Part shown: positions 36,809-45,081 of the stretch, piece by piece
Position numbering within the stretch: the stretch's first letter is position 1
How the letters are laid out: each line of letters opens with the position of its first letter
Assembly: GCA_963745205.1 (NCBI GenBank)
Contig: CAVUWX010000010.1
Coordinates: forward strand, 24,936 to 88,935
DNA: 64,000 nt
Reading direction: 5' to 3'
Origin: Hyphomicrobium_A sp963745205
Lineage (GTDB): Bacteria; Pseudomonadota; Alphaproteobacteria; Rhizobiales; Hyphomicrobiaceae
Translations under genes and position numbers: made by a program
The notes under the pieces: generated by a model
What the model was told of the DNA's origin: nothing
Seen by the model: only the letters and a program-made list of their open reading frames with translations
The model's database searches: none

Positions 36809-37043
36809 CCTTCACGCCGCGAGCATCATCGAGGGTGGAGTCGATGACACAGGCAGACGCTCCAACTCCCAGCTTGGCCGATTGAGCGCCCAGCGAAAGC
36901 TCACCGGCTCCTAGCCTCCCAAAAACCCGAATTTAATGCCTCGCGCCTGCGCGCTTTTGGCGATTTGCCCTTGTTTGTCGTCTGTTCTCCCGGCTTAACC
37001 TTTATTAACCCCTAGCCTTGGCAATAGCCCCGATTTAGAGGCT

Positions 37044-37321
37044 GACCTGCTTATCTCAACCGTTACTCGGCTCGAGATCGTATTCGCCAAAATTCCAGCC
37101 TCGGAGAGCGTGGAACTAGACCTATATGACGCGAGACGCATCCAGGAACAGTTGGCCGCTACTTCGATTACTTCACTGAGCATCTAAAAGAACGCCACGG
37201 CTATAAGCTTCCGTTCGCGCTGCGCGAGGAACGTGAAGAGTCGATGCTTGGCCTTGATATCGTGGGCGGCGAAGTGGGCCTTCCCGCGTCAAGCTCGCAG
37301 ACGGCAATCGCCCCGATTTAG
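37044..37321 (+). pseudogene. Possible gene remnant
   Basis: Two abutting open segments in different frames read like protein: TRLEIVFAKIPASESVELDL then YFDYFTEHLKERHGYKLPFA and LREEREESMLGLDIVGGEVG, stopping at 37319-37321. No start codon with a ribosome-binding site and no known family. Parts recur in degraded form at ~50.42-50.49 kb. The rest of the 36617-37495 gap holds only the inverted repeat above and short CCCCGATTTAGAG repeats (37028, 37312). Confidence 0.25.
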
Positions 37322-37495
37322 AGACTGGTAATGGCAAGGCGCTGAGCCGCTTATAGATTGGGGCGATTGACGAATGAAACCCCGGCCCATCAGTGGTCGA
37401 TTTTTCGTTGTTGCCCCCGCTATTTACGAAATATTGTATGCGTTGGCCGAAAGTCAATTTCTCCACATATCCAACCTCTTCGAAGGACTTTCCCA

Positions 37496-37804
37496 ATGGC
37501 CCGCCCCAACGTCGTTAAAATGTCGCTCAAACAACTTCTAGACTTTGAGACCCAGGTACAGAACGCTATCGCTTCAACGCGTGAGCGCGAGCGTGCGAAG
37601 GTGAAGCTGGAAATGGCCGAGCTGGCTGAAAAGCGTGGTTTTAAACTGCAAGAGCTTATCGGTCGCGGAAAAGGCAAAACCAGAGCCCCCAAGTACGCCA
37701 ACCCCGAGAACCCGTCACAGACGTGGACAGGACGTGGTCGCAAGCCGAATTGGCTCGTTTCCAAGGTGAGCAAGGGTGCCAAGATGGAAGCTTTCGCAAT
37801 TTAG
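37496..37804 (+). CDS. H-NS-family nucleoid protein
   Basis: A 102-residue H-NS-like protein. The N-terminal coiled-coil oligomerisation region is residues ~10-50 (KQLLDFETQVQNAIASTRER). The C-terminal DNA-binding domain carries NPENPSQTWTGRGRKPNWL, the conserved TWTGRGRxPxW motif. ATG with AAGGACTTTCCCA upstream. H-NS proteins silence AT-rich foreign DNA; an island-borne copy may silence its own genes. Confidence 0.9.
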   Translation: MARPNVVKMSLKQLLDFETQVQNAIASTRERERAKVKLEMAELAEKRGFKLQELIGRGKGKTRAPKYANPENPSQTWTGRGRKPNWLVSKVSKGAKMEAFAI

Positions 37805-38015
37805 GCTGAGCAGTTGGGCAACGGACGCTTACAGCGACGCTAACGTCCAACCGAGCGCGATAAAGACAAGCCTGCTTTTGCTAGCGGTGGTTGCCCCCTT
37901 TAGCCTTGGGAGGCACAGCGTCGAATTTAGCGGCAGTGTAGCGGCCTGGACGGCCCTCATTTGTTATGTCGTGGCGTTAGCTCTAAGCCTATTTAATCTG
38001 ATCAGTGGTTTTTGA
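37776..38015 (+). CDS. Possible small two-helix membrane protein
   Basis: A 79-residue frame starting at GTG inside the end of the H-NS gene. The C-terminal half holds two hydrophobic segments (IKTSLLLLAVVAPFSLG and VAAWTALICYVVALALSLF). The N-terminal half looks non-conserved, so the true start may be internal. No family is recognised. Confidence 0.3.
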   Translation: MPRWKLSQFRLSSWATDAYSDANVQPSAIKTSLLLLAVVAPFSLGRHSVEFSGSVAAWTALICYVVALALSLFNLISGF

Positions 38016-38113
38016 AGGCGCCGCGTGGCCAAGTTCGGCGGCCTCCAAGTGTAGGAGCTTGGCGATTGACCGCCGGGACGTCGGTCGCTTGGCCGCCGCT
38101 GCCGCGGCCACGT

Positions 38114-38653
38114 TCAGTGATGCCCGTTTTTTCCGAACATCACGCTTTGCCAGCGCGAGTTTTCAAGTGTTGATTTTTCAGTCGTCGTGCTCGCGCCCCC
38201 GCAGAGCGAGTTTGTGATGTTGACCGGCTCAGCCACGAACACGACTGTTTGCGAGCGCCGGTCTATGCTCAGAGTTGTCTTCCTGCACAAGGCCGGTGAT
38301 GTTTCATCCGAGGCGACGATTTCTTGATCGGTCCACTTTGTGATCGGCATAGGCGTGGGCCATTCCATGCGCCCGATCTGGCAACTATCAGTGCTCACTC
38401 CTTCGACCGAGGCCGTCCAACACTGCATCTTTTCTCGGTAACAGCCGATTGCCCACGTGTTGTCTGGAAAGGGAACGCCTTGTCCTGTTCGGGTGCCCGC
38501 CGCATAGATGAAATCCGGCGAATTCATGAACCTCTTATCATCGAAGATGTACACGATAGGCTTCGAAGTTGCTTGGATTGAGTGCGCGAAATAACCGCCT
38601 GCCGCACCGAGCAGTAAGAGAAACAATCCTCCCGCAAGCGAACCCCAACTCAT
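38114..38653 (-). CDS. Membrane-anchored hypothetical protein
   Basis: A 179-residue protein. Residues ~5-24 form a membrane helix (LAGGLFLLLLGAAGGYFAHS), then a large outside domain with five cysteines (IGCYREKMQCWTASVEG, DSCQIGRMEW, ALCRKTTLS, NSLCGG). The ATG beginning MSWGSLAGG is preferred over one 17 codons upstream because it places the anchor at the N-terminus. Function unknown. Confidence 0.55.
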   Translation of the reverse strand: MSWGSLAGGLFLLLLGAAGGYFAHSIQATSKPIVYIFDDKRFMNSPDFIYAAGTRTGQGVPFPDNTWAIGCYREKMQCWTASVEGVSTDSCQIGRMEWPTPMPITKWTDQEIVASDETSPALCRKTTLSIDRRSQTVVFVAEPVNITNSLCGGASTTTEKSTLENSRWQSVMFGKNGHH

Positions 38654-38865
38654 GGCGTCAGCCTCCTGACTGAGGCGCCATGCAAGCGCAAAGCGGCCCG
38701 ACACTCAAGTTGCATCGGGCGTCTCGCACGCGAGGCCAAGGCTCCCCCGCTGGGCTTGTTGAGGCGCAAACCTCGCGATGGCGACATGGCTCCGTCGGCG
38801 ACGACAAAGCGGCCCGCTCGCGTTAGTATACCAATCACTGCTTGTTGGTCGGCGGGAGCGAAGCC

Positions 38866-39255
38866 ATGGAGCAAATTATCAATTCGATCATGCAGTTCTT
38901 GCAGCAGGGAATTGCTGCAATCTTCAAATTCCTTCAGTTGGTTTGGAGTTGGTCCTTCGGCCAGATCGTCGCCGTGTTCCAATCGGATTGGAAAGCTCTT
39001 CCAATTTGGAAGCTCGTGGTTCTCATCATCGCCGTCGGGGCCATCGTTTACATTCTCTACAAAGCTGCGAAGGAGCTATGGGAGGCGGCGGTCGCCGTTT
39101 TCGGCGCGTTTGTTTCTCTGCTCAGCGCCTTCGTCTCGGTGCTACCCTATATCCTCGCCGCCGGGCTCATCGCGTTTGCGAGCGGCTGGCTCATTCACAA
39201 CGTCAACTTCGAGGGAGCCTCACCGTCGCGAACACATAACGCTGAGCCGCCTTGA
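38866..39255 (+). CDS. Multi-pass membrane hypothetical protein
   Basis: A 129-residue very hydrophobic protein starting MEQIINSIMQFLQQG, with an amphipathic N-terminus and about three membrane helices: WKLVVLIIAVGAIVYILYKA, AAVAVFGAFVSLLSAFVSVL and ILAAGLIAFASGWLI. The N-terminus resembles a short amphipathic pore-like helix. No family is recognised. A GGGAGCG ribosome-binding site precedes the ATG. Confidence 0.6.
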   Translation: MEQIINSIMQFLQQGIAAIFKFLQLVWSWSFGQIVAVFQSDWKALPIWKLVVLIIAVGAIVYILYKAAKELWEAAVAVFGAFVSLLSAFVSVLPYILAAGLIAFASGWLIHNVNFEGASPSRTHNAEPP

Positions 39256-39516
39256 GGCGTTCGAAATCGCTCTCTTCCACATCTTCGAACTGTTGACGGT
39301 GGATAAGTCTCACAGTGGCAGGCACGCCTCGCGAAGTTAGGGCAAACTGTAAGTCTCCGTAGACGGCTGCACGACCTGACTGGCCTCGCACTTCGGCGAG
39401 GCCATTTCTTTTGATGTGCAAAACGGCCTGCAAGCCACCCACCCACGTCGGAACACGATAACATTTGCTCGGACTGAGACAGGTCATTCTGCTGCGGGTC
39501 GAACGGGGGGTATAGA

Positions 39517-39759
39517 ATGCCTTTTTCCGCCGCCTCTGCCTCATATGGGCCTGACACCATTGCGCTGATGGGCGAAGCACTGGATGCAGCCTGCTCAGTA
39601 AGGGCAGCCGGTCAAGGTGCACGCGCCACGATGGCCCTTCGGATCATGGCCGCCGTCAACGCGGGCGAGCGCGATCCGCAACGGCTCAAGCTTGCCGCTC
39701 TCGGCCAAGTCGAGCGCCCCTCACCTTTTCCAGAAACCAGTGAGCGCCCGTCTTGCTGA
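39517..39759 (+). CDS. Small conserved-type hypothetical protein
   Basis: An 80-residue soluble protein. YGPDTIALMGEALDAACSVR then ATMALRIMAAVNAGERDPQR and LKLAAL follow the pattern of a widespread small rhizobial protein of unknown function (hydrophobic helix, then a GERDPxRL motif near the end). Starts at ATG; no obvious partner genes. Confidence 0.6.
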   Translation: MPFSAASASYGPDTIALMGEALDAACSVRAAGQGARATMALRIMAAVNAGERDPQRLKLAALGQVERPSPFPETSERPSC

Positions 39760-39940
39760 GCAGTCTGCACGGCGGCCTTACCACCGCAGCCGGGCAAGAG
39801 CACCGTTGAGCCAGCCTTCCCGAGCCAGCGATCTGCTGGTCGCTTCTTGCGCGGCGAAGCGCTATATTGCGTCGTTTCTGGCCGGGGTAAGAAGGGGAGC
39901 AGCGTGGGTTCTGTGCGTAGAGGCGACCAAGGGGGAAGCC

Positions 39941-40066
39941 ATGTCGCGCCGCAGAAGTCCCGTCATCAGCAGTTCCGCGGAACTTAATGCCATGACCTGG
40001 TTCTTTGCGGGTCTGGTGCTGATTGCTTTAGTAGCCGGGTTCGTCGGCCAAGTTGCTACAGGATAA
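39941..40066 (+). CDS. Possible 41-residue membrane peptide
   Basis: ATG preceded by GGGGGAAG. The product has a basic, polar N-terminus (MSRRRSPVISSS) and one hydrophobic helix (WFFAGLVLIALVAGFVGQV). Typical of single-pass small membrane proteins; no family. Confidence 0.4.
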   Translation: MSRRRSPVISSSAELNAMTWFFAGLVLIALVAGFVGQVATG

Positions 40067-40116
40067 CAACCCTCGGAGCGGCGGAAAGCAGTGAGCCCTG
40101 GCTCATGATCGGGGCT

Positions 40117-40344
40117 CTAGCGCGGCTCATCGGGCACGCCGCCGGTGCGACTGCTTCGGGTCGCTTCGCTGCCTTCTGTCGATTGGAGCGCATGCGCGTG
40201 CTCAGCCAGCCGCTCATAGCCAAGTGATAGATATCTGAGCGACCGCCGACACTCCTTGTCAGAACTCTCGTCAGCTAGGACTTGAGCCCGCTCAGCAAGT
40301 TCTTCAAATGATTTCGAGCTCTTACCCACCACCCAAGCACTCAC
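40117..40344 (-). CDS. Small conserved-type hypothetical protein
   Basis: A 75-residue helical protein. SFEELAERAQVLADESSDKE and RRSLRYLSLGYERLAEHAHA match the pattern of a small alphaproteobacterial protein family of unknown function that often occurs near mobile elements. Acidic C-terminus. Confidence 0.55.
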   Translation of the reverse strand: MSAWVVGKSSKSFEELAERAQVLADESSDKECRRSLRYLSLGYERLAEHAHALQSTEGSEATRSSRTGGVPDEPR

Positions 40345-40421
40345 GGCTCGATATTAGATCGCATCAGCAACCGTGGCCTCTTCGTGATGGTTCCGCGAGA
40401 AGAGACAAATTCGTCGAGCGC

Positions 40422-40607
40422 CTAGCTCGGAGAAGGCGATGGCGGTTTTGGCCGCCTAGTTGAGTCAACTCGCGTGATGACCTCGCGCGATCTGATCAGC
40501 GCGTCATGGATCATTTGAAGCAGCGCTCGTAGCTGCTCGACCGTCGTTGCATGCGGTGGCATCGTGATCCCCGTAAAACCCTGCCGCTGAACGCACAATT
40601 GGCTCAT
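40422..40607 (-). CDS. Small hypothetical protein
   Basis: A 61-residue frame (MSQLCVQRQGFTGITMPPHA ... LRALLQMIHDALIRSREVI) with GGGGAA close to the ATG. The 20-base block containing this ribosome-binding site is perfectly duplicated in tandem just upstream (40609-40648). No family is recognised. Confidence 0.4.
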   Translation of the reverse strand: MSQLCVQRQGFTGITMPPHATTVEQLRALLQMIHDALIRSREVITRVDSTRRPKPPSPSPS

Positions 40608-40608
40608 T

Positions 40609-40648
40609 AGTTCCCCGCGCCTGAAGATAGTTCCCCGCGCCTGAAGAT
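40609..40648. repeat. Perfect 20-base tandem duplication
   Basis: Two identical copies of AGTTCCCCGCGCCTGAAGAT lie back to back (40609-40628, 40629-40648). On the minus strand each contains GGGGAACT, so the ribosome-binding site of the small gene ending at 40422 is duplicated. Confidence 0.85.
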
Positions 40649-40848
40649 GCCAGCGCAACTTTCTTATCTCCCAATTTTCAGGACGCGTTGGGCGCGCCTG
40701 CTCGCTTTGTGTTGCGCAGTCGATCATCGGGAGCATCTATGCCGACATCGACGGAACCAATCTGTATGGGCCGCGTTGGACGGCCCTTGAGCGCAGGAAG
40801 GGTTTTGTTGCGTCCCGCAAGCCTGCGGCACAGCGGGAGGAAATCATC

Positions 40849-41064
40849 ATGAAGGCAACGAAAACGGCTCAACGTGCTTGGGCTAGGAAAGTGGATCGGG
40901 AAGCACGCAGGCGAGCGCTTCTTTCGGCCATAGGCAAAGACGTTCACAGGAGCTTCTGGGCTTTAGAGTTCTTCGAGCGGCGAGAGGCGGTAGCTCGCTG
41001 GCGCGGCCAGCCGGGCTGCACGATCCGCGAAGTCATCATGGCGATCAACGCGCTGCCGACCTGA
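40849..41064 (+). CDS. Small basic hypothetical protein
   Basis: A 71-residue basic protein (MKATKTAQRAWARKVDREAR ... FERREAVARWRGQPGCTIRE). ATG preceded by GGAGGAAATCATC, a strong ribosome-binding site. No family is recognised. The next ~315 bases (41065-41379) show no supportable gene. Confidence 0.45.
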   Translation: MKATKTAQRAWARKVDREARRRALLSAIGKDVHRSFWALEFFERREAVARWRGQPGCTIREVIMAINALPT

Positions 41065-41379
41065 ATTTCTTCGCCGCCAAGCTTCCTGTAAACGAGCGGC
41101 CCAACTGATCGACAGTGCGGCGGAAAAGGAGAGCCCGGCACGAAGCCGGGCTCCCAAGATATCGTTGCGTGCCCCGACGTGGTGGCAAGAACAGACGCCA
41201 GGTGGTGCAACTGGCGGCCCGGCTAGTGATGCTTCGTGGCAGAAGTCAGGTGCGAAAAGAAAAATCGACCAGGAGCGAGCTAGTGGTAGAGCACTGTCGT
41301 GAGACAACCTTAGGTCGCCAATGCAATGCGTCAGCCGCCCGTCGAGCTAAACTGTCGTTGAGTCGGCGCGCGAGCGAAG

Positions 41380-41577
41380 ATGATGGCACAACCTGATCGG
41401 CGATTTCCCACATTTGACGTTTGGCAGGCGTTGAGCGAGAGCGAGCAGGATGCGCTCATCGCGAAAATCGAACACTCTCGCCGACGAAGCGATGCCTTCA
41501 CTAGCGTTCTCATCGCTGCGCTCGTGATGGCTCTTATAGGTGGCGTCCTCTATTTGGCTTCGAGCTTCCACTTCTAG
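41380..41577 (+). CDS. Small single-pass membrane protein
   Basis: A 65-residue protein: a soluble N-terminus (FPTFDVWQALSESEQDALIA, an EQDALIAKIE helix) and a C-terminal membrane helix (FTSVLIAALVMALIGGVLYL). Tail-anchored layout. Function unknown. Confidence 0.5.
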   Translation: MMAQPDRRFPTFDVWQALSESEQDALIAKIEHSRRRSDAFTSVLIAALVMALIGGVLYLASSFHF

Positions 41578-41662
41578 ACGAGAGCAAAAATAGCTCTAAA
41601 AGTACCCGCTCGCGTCAGCATTCCGTTTGTTCGTCGAGCCGCGCGATAAGACGTACTGAGCG

Positions 41663-42139
41663 CTAGCCGGTACAACCGCCTTCAGTTCGTTCGTTCAAAC
41701 GGGCAGCTCTTACTCCACGTATTCTCTCGCGAACTCGTCTTAAGTCTTCGGCAATCGCTCTGAAGGCGGCCAGCCGCGTCTCGTCTAATTCGCTTGCCTC
41801 GTGAAGTGATTGCGAGAGATGCTCCCATCGAGAGGCTAACGACCAACGAAGGTTCCTTTGCCTTGTAGCCTCTTGGGCCTCGTCTAAGAACCTTGTTGAA
41901 AGGCGAGTGTGTTGGAGCAAGAGCATGGCATCGACAAATGCGCGAGCAGCCGAAGGGGGGCGCATCAGCGCGACGGTGTCCGCGATATGCTTTGAAACTT
42001 GGTTCCATTCGATATCATCGAGGGGCCTAAAGGGCTCACGAACTGGCTCGGGCTGTCGAGCTTCCGGTGCCGTAACCGTCGAGGGGTCAATACCGAGTGC
42101 GATCAGCGCACATCGGAAGGCTTCGTGATCAACTGCCAT
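41663..42139 (-). CDS. Hypothetical helical protein
   Basis: A 158-residue soluble, charged protein starting MAVDHEAFRCALIALGIDPS. It is mostly predicted helical with Arg/Glu-rich stretches (LRRVRERIRGVRAARLNERT). Its start overlaps the end of the upstream HTH gene by 11 bases, so the two are probably translated together. No family is recognised. Confidence 0.55.
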   Translation of the reverse strand: MAVDHEAFRCALIALGIDPSTVTAPEARQPEPVREPFRPLDDIEWNQVSKHIADTVALMRPPSAARAFVDAMLLLQHTRLSTRFLDEAQEATRQRNLRWSLASRWEHLSQSLHEASELDETRLAAFRAIAEDLRRVRERIRGVRAARLNERTEGGCTG

Positions 42140-42584
42140 CGGCAGGTTTAGGCACAAGCATGCAGTGCAGTCCGGCTGACTGCGCGTACTGCTGAAATGC
42201 ATTCAACGAGACGTTCGGCTCGGCAAGATTGACGGCAATCCGCTGATTTTCGGTCAGTCTCCCCCAATGCCACCAGTGTTGGCCTTGGTGGTATTTATAG
42301 TCGCGCAAAATCTCACACAGCGATCCTGCGTCCAATATGGGCTCTAAAGGAAGAAGCTGGCGATGCTCCCACGTGCGGATATCAAGGCGAAGATCGAGCG
42401 TCTCCATCAATCGCAGAAAGTTCGCAAGCGAACCTCTATTCTGTTCGAATCCCAACACCGCGTTTACTGGTAGCTTCGCCCTCTTTGCCAGATCGCTCGC
42501 CGATATCTTGGCTGCGTACCACGCCTGACATAGCTGCATGTTCAAGAACGTTGGCGGTGTTCGATGGTCAGCCGCAACTAACAT
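42129..42584 (-). CDS. XRE-like HTH protein
   Basis: A 151-residue protein with an N-terminal helix-turn-helix of the Cro/XRE type (LCQAWYAAKISASDLAKRAK, LPVNAVLGFEQNRGSLANFL). The C-terminal half (ILRDYKYHQGQHWWHWGRLT) is of unknown role. The gene overlaps both neighbours on the minus strand, forming a compact three-gene unit, divergent to the serine recombinase gene. Confidence 0.6.
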   Translation of the reverse strand: MLVAADHRTPPTFLNMQLCQAWYAAKISASDLAKRAKLPVNAVLGFEQNRGSLANFLRLMETLDLRLDIRTWEHRQLLPLEPILDAGSLCEILRDYKYHQGQHWWHWGRLTENQRIAVNLAEPNVSLNAFQQYAQSAGLHCMLVPKPADGS

Positions 42585-42715
42585 TGCTGCAATCGCTTTT
42601 TGAAGGGGTCGTCAGCGGCAGATACGTGAATTCCATTCTCTTTAGGAAGGCATTCTAAAAACGCCGCCAATTTCGCGCGAGCGAGTTCGTCGAGAGGTTG
42701 AGCGCCGATATGCAA
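42578..42715 (-). CDS. Possible small protein, first in the minus-strand unit
   Basis: A ~45-residue frame (HIGAQPLDELARAKLAAFLE, then DDPFKKRLQQC) whose stop overlaps the next ATG. A TTG start at 42715 is assumed. It overlaps the divergent recombinase start by a few bases, so one of the two starts may be wrong. Confidence 0.35.
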   Translation of the reverse strand: MHIGAQPLDELARAKLAAFLECLPKENGIHVSAADDPFKKRLQQC

Positions 42716-43433
42716 TTGAGGAATACCGTGGTGAAAACAGTCAAAACCGCATATGGATACGCTCGCGTTTCGACAGATGAACAAGCGGAAAGTGGTGAAT
42801 CTCTACACGTTCAACGCGAGCGGATTGAGGCCATACCAAAAGCCGAGGGATTGACCCTGGCTGGCGTTTTCATTGAACCCGGCATTTCCGCCCGCATCCC
42901 CTTCGCGAGCCGCCCCGAGGGCTCTAAGGCCCTGCAAACGGCAAAGCAGGGCGACACGCTCATCGCCCTCAAGCTCGATAGATGCTTCCGTGATACGAGC
43001 GATGCGTTGCAAACGGTTGCGGCGTTAAACCAGGCGGGCGTTCGGCTCTATATCGCCGACATGCGGGGGTACATCGCGGGCGATGCTGCCGGGGAGCTTC
43101 ACTTATCGATGCTTGCCTCGTTCGCCACTTTCGAGCGACGCCGCTGTCAGGAACGGATCATTGAAGCAAAGCGGAGTCTAAAGGCTAGGGGACGCTACGG
43201 TGGAGGCGACACACCATTCGGATATCGCCGCATGCCTAGCACTTCTGGCGAGAGGACGCGACATGGTGAGCTTGCGCACTATCTCGAACCCGTCGCCGAG
43301 ATACATGATCTTGCACGCGATCTCTTGGCTAAAGGCTATAGCAGCCGAGTTCGCATCGAGAGGTTATCGAGTCAGCCATGATGCAATCGCGGGATTGTTT
43401 CGGAAGCTGCGGGCTGAGCAGGCAGCAGCGTGA
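42710..43433 (+). CDS. Serine recombinase (resolvase family), apparent frameshift near the end
   Basis: The N-terminal resolvase domain is clear: YGYARVSTDEQAESGESLHV with the catalytic Ser, LIALKLDRCFRDTSDAL, and FATFERRRCQERIIEAKRSL. A short recombinase tail follows (GDTPFGYRR). At ~43344 the frame changes: the next frame continues EFASRGYRVSHDAIAGLFRK and ends at 43431-43433, matching the intact paralog at 53417. One extra base explains it. ~240 residues when corrected. Confidence 0.8.
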
Positions 43434-43459
43434 TCGCGCCACACCCGCCTCTCGGTGAC

Positions 43460-43765
43460 CTACGCTCGCGACCCTCGTCGCCACAGCAAATAGGCGGCCG
43501 TGACGAGGGCCGTCAGCGTGATCGTGGCCAGGATGTCCAATCTCCTGATAAAGCCGAGCCACGCCTCGTAACCCTGCCACGCATTGCCTTTGGCCAAGAG
43601 GAAGCTGGCGCCGACGATGATAACTAGAGCCACGCCAGCAGTCAGGGCGATGGGCAGTAGAATATCGAAAACAGTTTTGACCAGGGGCAGAATTTTGAAA
43701 TCCGTCCGGCTTACAGCCGACTTCCACTGCTGAGGCATAGCGATGGCGGCTTTGAGGGAAGACAT
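43460..43765 (-). CDS. Small two-helix membrane protein
   Basis: A 101-residue protein with two membrane helices (TVFDILLPIALTAGVALVII and ILATITLTALVTAAYLLW) and a basic C-terminus (RRGSRA). Convergent to the recombinase gene. Function unknown. Confidence 0.5.
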   Translation of the reverse strand: MSSLKAAIAMPQQWKSAVSRTDFKILPLVKTVFDILLPIALTAGVALVIIVGASFLLAKGNAWQGYEAWLGFIRRLDILATITLTALVTAAYLLWRRGSRA

Positions 43766-43811
43766 TGTTCAGCTCCGATTTGCTGTAGACCGGAGCACGC
43801 TAGCTGATTCG

Positions 43812-43913
43812 ATGTCTAAATATTCGAGCCGTCTAGCTCGCAGCGACTTCATCGCTCGCGGCTACATCTTCAAGAAGCTGCGCATCGGATGCGCGACAAA
43901 GGGCGTGTGGTGA
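43812..43913 (+). pseudogene. Serine recombinase 3'-end remnant
   Basis: The frame YSSRLARSDFIARGYIFKKL then RIGCATKGVW matches the last ~50 residues of the intact recombinase at 53417 (YSSRLARGEFVARGYNVSH... LFRKLRAGCAAKACG) with a short internal deletion. Similarity continues ~90 bases past the stop (43945-44005 vs 54162-54225), so a block of DNA, not just the gene, was copied. Confidence 0.65.
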
Positions 43914-44166
43914 CGCGATCTTCAAGGACAGAGGACATAATGCAGTTTCCCGACGGTACGCGGAGGAAGTGGTGGTCGGCGGGATTCATGCCGACGGGAG
44001 CCCGAAGCCGGCCTAGCCTCTAGGCCTTGAGAGCGACTGACCACCTGCCTGGCCGCTTCAATGCTTAGTTCGTAAATAGCCAATCGCCCAATCGCTCAAA
44101 CTGTCAGTCGCCCAAGCTCCGCGATTGGAAGGAGTGGTGAGAATCGACCCGAAAGATATTGCTTTC

Positions 44167-45042
44167 TCAATTTCGATCCGAAGCGACGACGCGATTAATC
44201 CAATCGCGATAGCTGCTGACACGCGTATAGACCCCATACTTGAGCTTGCGAGCGCAGCCCTCGCCGAACGAGACGACGCCGACCAGGACGGGTCCGTCTT
44301 CGGTTTTCCAAACGAGCGGCCCGCCGCTATCGCCCTGACAGGCGTCGACGCCACCATCGCGATGGCCGGCACACATCATGTGAGGCCTGATGCCCCCATT
44401 GTACGCCGCAGGCTCATTGCACGTGGCGTTATCGACGTAGGGTACTGTTCCTTTCAAGAGGTTGCGGGCAACATCGCCTCCCTCCGATGTTGCTCCCCAG
44501 CCCGTGACTTCGAGCGGCTGACCCACAGAGAGCGGCATTGACGCATCGGCAATGGGAATGACCTTCCCGCTCGGTGGTGATGTGAGCTTGAGGAGTGCGA
44601 GATCGTTCTCGTACGTCTTGGGGTTGTATTTCTCGTGGACCACGACGCGGTCGATTTGGGTCCAGCTTCCGCTGCCGGTGTAGTTTGTCGCTCCTGCCTT
44701 AGCTCTGACGTCGCCCGACTTGGTGCCGGGCTCGATGCAGTGCGCCGCCGTCAACACCCACTTCTGCGCGATGATTGATCCTCCGCAGAGGAATGTTCCC
44801 TCCGGTGTTTTGATATCAAGCGCGACCTGCCAGGGATGATCCTTGATGTCGGTCTTCTCGCCGCCAACGATGCGGCGGCCGCCCAACTTGATGATCTCGG
44901 GGACATCAGCAGGAGCGTGTCCCGCACCCGCTCCCGTGCCGTCTTCAGGGGCACGTTGCGCCGACGACGGGCCAATGACCAGCAACACGAGACTCGCGAT
45001 GGCTGCCAGGGCGACCGCCAAGCGCGACCAGAACCGAGCCAT
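44167..45042 (-). CDS. Secreted trypsin-like serine protease
   Basis: A 291-residue S1A protease. Signal peptide LAVALAAIASLVLLVIGPSS ends near SAQ. A ~35-residue propeptide precedes the classical activation site RRIVGG. The triad is His in VLTAAHCIEPG, Asp in YENDLALLKLTS and Ser in DACQGDSGGPLVW. The Asp six residues before the Ser predicts trypsin-like (Arg/Lys) specificity. Secreted to the periplasm or outside. It lies 39 bases downstream of the caspase-like gene on the same strand. Confidence 0.92.
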   Translation of the reverse strand: MARFWSRLAVALAAIASLVLLVIGPSSAQRAPEDGTGAGAGHAPADVPEIIKLGGRRIVGGEKTDIKDHPWQVALDIKTPEGTFLCGGSIIAQKWVLTAAHCIEPGTKSGDVRAKAGATNYTGSGSWTQIDRVVVHEKYNPKTYENDLALLKLTSPPSGKVIPIADASMPLSVGQPLEVTGWGATSEGGDVARNLLKGTVPYVDNATCNEPAAYNGGIRPHMMCAGHRDGGVDACQGDSGGPLVWKTEDGPVLVGVVSFGEGCARKLKYGVYTRVSSYRDWINRVVASDRN

Positions 45043-45081
45043 GATTACCCCCACCTTCGCAACAGATTGGACCCCTAGAGA

